From: Wuchereria bancrofti
Lineage: Eukaryota; Nematoda; Chromadorea; Rhabditida; Onchocercidae
Reading direction: 5' to 3'
NCBI GenBank assembly: GCA_005281725.1
Contig: SSBO01000002.1
Span: 386,902 to 450,901 of the forward strand
DNA length: 64,000 nt
Both the position numbers and the translations under genes were made by a program. Shown in pieces: positions 59,601 through 64,000 of this stretch (positions are counted from its first letter, which is position 1; each line of letters opens with the position of its first letter). The notes beneath the pieces are model-generated. The model saw only the letters and a list, made by a program, of their open reading frames with translations. It was not told the origin of the DNA and did no database searches.

Positions 59601-62600
59601 TATCACTCTTTTATAGTTTTGAAGAAGAGAGATGATAAGTGATAGGCAATCAAGTCGATCTTTAATTTTATTTTGCCATTGGATAATTAATGCACGCGAA
59701 TCTTTGATATAAGAAGTTTGTGATTCCAGTTTCTGAATCAAATCATTCTTATGCACAATAAAATATCTTCAGGTAAAGTTGATCGCCAAAAATTAGTGGA
59801 AATTTTTGAACAAAAGAATTTGGTCTTTACAATGGAAGATTTGAGTAAATTATTTGAATATCTTAGTAAGTTCTTTCATTATTTTAACATAATAATTGAT
59901 TTCAGTAATATTGTAATGCGAAAAGTTATTTAAATCTAATGAAGAAATATTAAAATAATGAACATAACTGAAAATTCTTAAAATTCTTAAATTTTAAAGT
60001 TTATTTTCATTTGCTCAAGAATTTAATAGTCAAATATAAAATTCCATTAAAAAATGAGTATATAATATATATTGATATGATCGTATATTTTGCCTAATCA
60101 TTTATAGTATTTCTTATAGAGATTAGTCTGGAAATCAATCAAGAAATGACATTCAAAGATTTGGGTTTGGATTCATTGCGTGCCACTGAATTAACTCTAA
60201 AAACGGAACATCTTTTGAAACAGCGCAATTTTCCACTGTTGCAATATCTTCTTTCGGATACCGGAACAGTTGCTGGATTTTTGGATGCACTTGATTTTAA
60301 TCAAAATATGCCAGAAAGGAATATCATACACATCCGAGAAATTCGTATAAGGCCAATAGAAAATTCCGTTAATGTCGAATTATTGTGGGAATATGACTTA
60401 GGGAAATGCATCGATGCAACACCTATAGTCGAAAATGGGTATGAATTGTAGAATTTAAAAAATATTTCTGAATTAAATTTGTGTATTAAGATAATGTTGG
60501 CATATCTTTACATAAATGAGGTCACTTAGCGTGTGCTAAAAATAGCAACTTATAAGATTATCTTATTTTGAAATTTTTACTTTTATTTAAGTTTATGAAT
60601 AGTATCAATGATCATTTCGGTATTATCGGTGTGTGTCATTTTTGACCCGCATTTAGAAACAGTTACTAAAGTAATAAGTTGCTAATTTCAGTGTTAGATT
60701 GATCATTTTACGTTGAAATTTCAATTTTTAATTAGGTTTAAGAATTTGTAGGACTATTAAAATTGAATATTTTGAATGCTTTTTCAGCTCAATTTTTCTG
60801 GGATCACATTCTGGACGATTCGTTTCGTTATCTCTGGATGGTACTAAAGAATGGGAAGTTCAGTTTGATGATCGAATTGAAGCAACTGCTTGTTACCAAA
60901 ATGGTATCATTGCTGTGGGTTTGTTTTTTCTCCTTTAATTCTTTGTCTCATAGCTTTATGATTATTTGAGATTTTCTTTTAAATTTTTTACAACACCTGG
61001 ATTCGGTTTCTTTATCTTTCGAATTTCAGCTTAGATCAGGGCTTATTAATTAGACAAAAAAGAAATTGTTTTTCAATAAATCGTACGTTTAATTAACACT
61101 AGTTTATCAGTCCTGACCTTTGTACTTCCATGTTTCTTGTTATTTATTGCTACATATAACTAAAATTTATTTTGTTTAAAAAAAATTCAAATTCAATAAA
61201 TTGTACGTTTAAAAAAAAAAATCAAATTCATATTCATATTGTTTGGTTTTATTGCAGGATCGTTCTGTCATATTTTACATTTCCTGAAATATTTATTTCC
61301 ATTCAGAACAATTCAAATAAGGAATTCTGCCGCTGTCTTTTTTCTCTTCCATATAATTCCTTTCAAAAAATCATTTTGATATGTTATAGGCTGTTATGAT
61401 GGTTATCTGTATTTTTTGGATGAAAAAAATGGACATTTAATATGGAAATTTGCCACAGGAAATGTTATCAAATCATCTCCTGTACTTATCGATGCAGGAA
61501 ATAAATGTTTGTTTGGTTCATATGATAAATGTCTTTATTTAGTTGATATCAAGGTAAGCTATTAGACAAAAGATGAATTATATTTCTTTAAATACTTATT
61601 GTGATACTTTTAAGTACTTTTTTTTTCATTCAAGTTTGTTTTCCATCATTAGATGAACGAATGTTCGGTATAATGAACGATTTTTGTTGAGTTTTCTTAG
61701 ATTAATATAATTGAGAAAGAAATTCCAAATTTTTCATCCAACGAAATATATTAATGATTGATTTACAAAAAAAAAATTGTTGAAAAACTAATCGATAAGA
61801 TGAAAAGATCTAATTGTGAAATTATATGGATGTAGATCTAGCAGTGTACTCATTCATAATATCATGGCTACTATAACGTGTTCATCACGTGTTTTAGTAG
61901 TTTTAAATGTTTAGATGTAATTATATCATTTTATAATTGCTCTATTTCTATTTCATTTATTTTTAGAATCAGATGATGCTATGGAAGATTGTTTGTGATG
62001 GTAGTATTCTGTCATCACCTATGCTTGTTGGTACAATTGTATTATGTGCCACTTTGCGAGGAGAATTTCTAAGTGTCGAATTGGTAACTTCTGATAAACT
62101 TTTTTCTTTTTTTTTAGATCCTGTTATTCTGTTTAATTTGGAAAATAATTGCAGTATAATCCGTTGACTGACTTATTTTTTTAATATTTTTTTGTGTTTT
62201 CAATCATAACCTGGTAGTAAAAGTTTTCTTTTTAACTCAAAAAAAATTTATTTATGATTTTGATTTAAAAAAAAAATCACTTATGTTTATGTTAACTGAA
62301 CCACTAGTTTTTTGATATGTTATACCAGAAAATTTAAAAGTTTCCATTGCTAACGCTGAGGAATCATTGATTGGATGAAAGATTGTCTTTAGTCAAACTG
62401 TCTAGTGTTAAATTACCGGTGTCAGAAGTATTAGTGTAACTCAGAGTTTTATTTTTCATATTTGAAGTAATTATAAAGAAAATTATTAGGTTTTATTAAA
62501 AAATCTTTTGCCTCAAAAATAACTTCAATTTCTCTATTTTTCAGTTCCATCAACTTCAATCGCATAAATTTATTTGTTTTATAAATAGTCTGCATCGAAT

Positions 62601-63243
62601 AACCTACAAAGTCCATTTTAAGACTTTAATTAATCATAAATCCGTTTTTACTGGAATACTTAGGAAATTTTTACACTATAAAAATTTTGTTCAAATGACG
62701 GCGATCTATTCTTAAGAAAAAGTTACTTTAGTGTGTATTTTTTTCATCTTTTTTTCTCAAATATCTTCATGAAATAAACGGAAATTTTTACACTTTGATT
62801 TATGATAATATGGCGATTATAAGAAAAGATATTATTTTAGCGAGATAAATAGATTTTTTCAATTAATGAAAAAGAATTTTTAGCGTAATTTCATTTGCTG
62901 CACATACTTTTAACGGATAAAAATGTAAAATAAATGTGAAAATTGGTAATTCAAGCATCAAACGTTAGATTTTTTAATGCATACATTTTAAGTACCATTG
63001 TTTTGCAACATATATTAGTTTAAGTCTAATCTATTATGTTGATATATGAAATATTAATTAAATTATAAATAATCTTTTTGAGTGAGTAATTTTCTATTTC
63101 AGGAAACTGGTACCATCTTATGGAAAATTCAACTAGCTGCACCTATATTTGCAAATTTATGCATCATAAAAGAACATAATCATGTTCTGGTTGCGAATGT
63201 TAAAGGTCTTATAACATTATGCGACACAAGAAATGGACGTATA
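56675..63243 (+). CDS. AASDH: AASDH/ACSF4 homologue: adenylation, carrier and PQQ-type propeller; 3' end outside the window
   Basis: Exons 56675-56871, 57242-57532, 57890-58079, 58459-58673, 58749-58944, 59349-59571, 59773-59865, 60120-60438, 60788-60918, 61390-61553, 61967-62083, 63103-63243; 759 codons so far, all in phase, no stop reached. The adenylation domain shows LITTSGTLGKRKE (from residue 135; A3), FVPHSCIMPNIWDF, LGGEAFP, NVYGVTEVSCWAS (A5), PTGDIVE (A7), DRFDDQ (A8) and NGKVDRQ with the A10 lysine at 439. A carrier domain follows, with DLGLDSL and the phosphopantetheine serine at 487. Then come beta-propeller blades of the PQQ type (YDGYLYFLDEKNGHLIWKF, YDKCLYLVDIK, LITLCDTRNGRI). 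This three-part order is that of animal AASDH, an orphan NRPS-like enzyme whose substrate is unsettled. The human protein has more propeller blades, so further exons should lie to the right. Confidence 0.9.
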
Positions 63244-64000
63244 GTACGTGTTTTTTTTTTTCTTTTTTAAAATAAATAAAACTTCATTTAAATATAACAT
63301 ATCTTTTTGCATTCTTCATTTACGTCAGTGTTAATTTTCATATAAGTCTATTGTTTATAGTATATGAAATATCCAACATTTCTGCCTGGAAACTGATAGT
63401 TTATTATTAAATTTTTGATCTCTGCCAACATTTTTTGTAGTATTGAAAGCTAGAGATAGAATTAATTTATGTGCAATTAAATTTTATAGAATGGATTTTT
63501 GAGAGAATCAGATTAAATAATGGTTTGGGATAATTTGCTATTGTCTGATTTAGTTTTCAAAAAAAAAAAACAAATGAAGAAAATTTCATGTTTTACTTCA
63601 TTTTTACGATGAATAAAAGATATTTATGGGTATTTGTCGAGGGCAATACTTGATTATACTGCTGTTGAGAAACATTCTATCCATTCTGGGATCTTTCTAG
63701 CAATGACAAATTGCCAATCTTTTTTCCACTCATTTTACGTCAGTTTCAAGCGTAAGTATTTCTCCGATAATTGATCTATTTTTCACGCCTTTCGTGACAG
63801 TCATCATATTTCTTCTTTTTTGAAAATTTGTTTGTACAGTGAACGAAAGTTGTTGATCCATTAGCATTAACATTATACTGTTTTCTCTTCTCTTCCCTCT
63901 CTCTCTCTCTCTTTCCCTCTCTCTTTTTCTTTTTCTATGTTTATTCCTTCTTTTAAGTTGTCGGATCAACAAGATAGTGATTGAATTTTCAACTGTTTTG
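63244..64000. other. Probable AASDH intron or 3' flank at the window edge
   Basis: Starts with a donor (ATA|GTACGT) and holds no recognisable coding exon. A CT-rich microsatellite lies at about 63890-63935. The next propeller exon is presumably beyond the window. Confidence 0.5.

Overview
The window is AT-rich eukaryotic DNA: short coding exons, long AT-rich introns with GT..AG borders and T-rich tracts ending in TTTCAG or TTTTAG, and AG acceptors just upstream of several start codons, as expected for spliced-leader addition. The recognisable proteins and the gene structure fit a nematode chromosome, most likely a filarial or other spirurid worm. That placement is an inference from style; no species marker was seen. 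All gene models below were built by hand from exon-by-exon reading, with intron phases checked. Their exon sums are whole codons, except at one junction in the TRIM-NHL gene.

Layout, left to right. 0.9-10.2 kb (+): a four-transmembrane protein of about 546 aa with a long charged, histidine-rich tail and a PDZ-type C terminus. Its first membrane segment and first loop are encoded by three homologous, phase-matched alternative exons, and the introns between them hold antisense elements that can pair with those exons. 11.7-14.0 kb (+): CCDC134, a secreted/ER protein. 15.5-17.7 kb (+): ZFAND2-type AN1 zinc-finger protein. 18.5-20.0 kb (+): RNase H1-type nuclease with a mitochondrial-looking leader. 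21.2-21.4 kb (-): single-exon GTF2H5/TTDA, the only minus-strand gene found. 23.7-32.8 kb (+): 22-exon M16-family metallopeptidase like C. elegans C05D11.1. 34.7-42.0 kb (+): TRIM-NHL protein. 42.0-48.0 kb: a T-rich stretch with no firm gene. 48.0-51.5 kb (+): ORC4. 54.0-56.2 kb (+): ADAT3. 56.7 kb to beyond the window (+): AASDH homologue (adenylation domain, carrier domain, PQQ-type propeller), cut off at the 3' end.

Most of the genes are conserved housekeeping functions (DNA replication and repair, tRNA editing, ER and proteostasis, RNA regulation) with no evident shared pathway. The part most worth attention is the four-membrane-span gene: (i) a three-way exon cassette that would swap an extracellular or lumenal loop, (ii) two related intronic elements antisense to the cassette exons, a possible RNA-pairing switch for exon choice, and (iii) a roughly 22-copy minisatellite that begins at the 5' splice site of the middle cassette exon and repeats that splice-site-like sequence.
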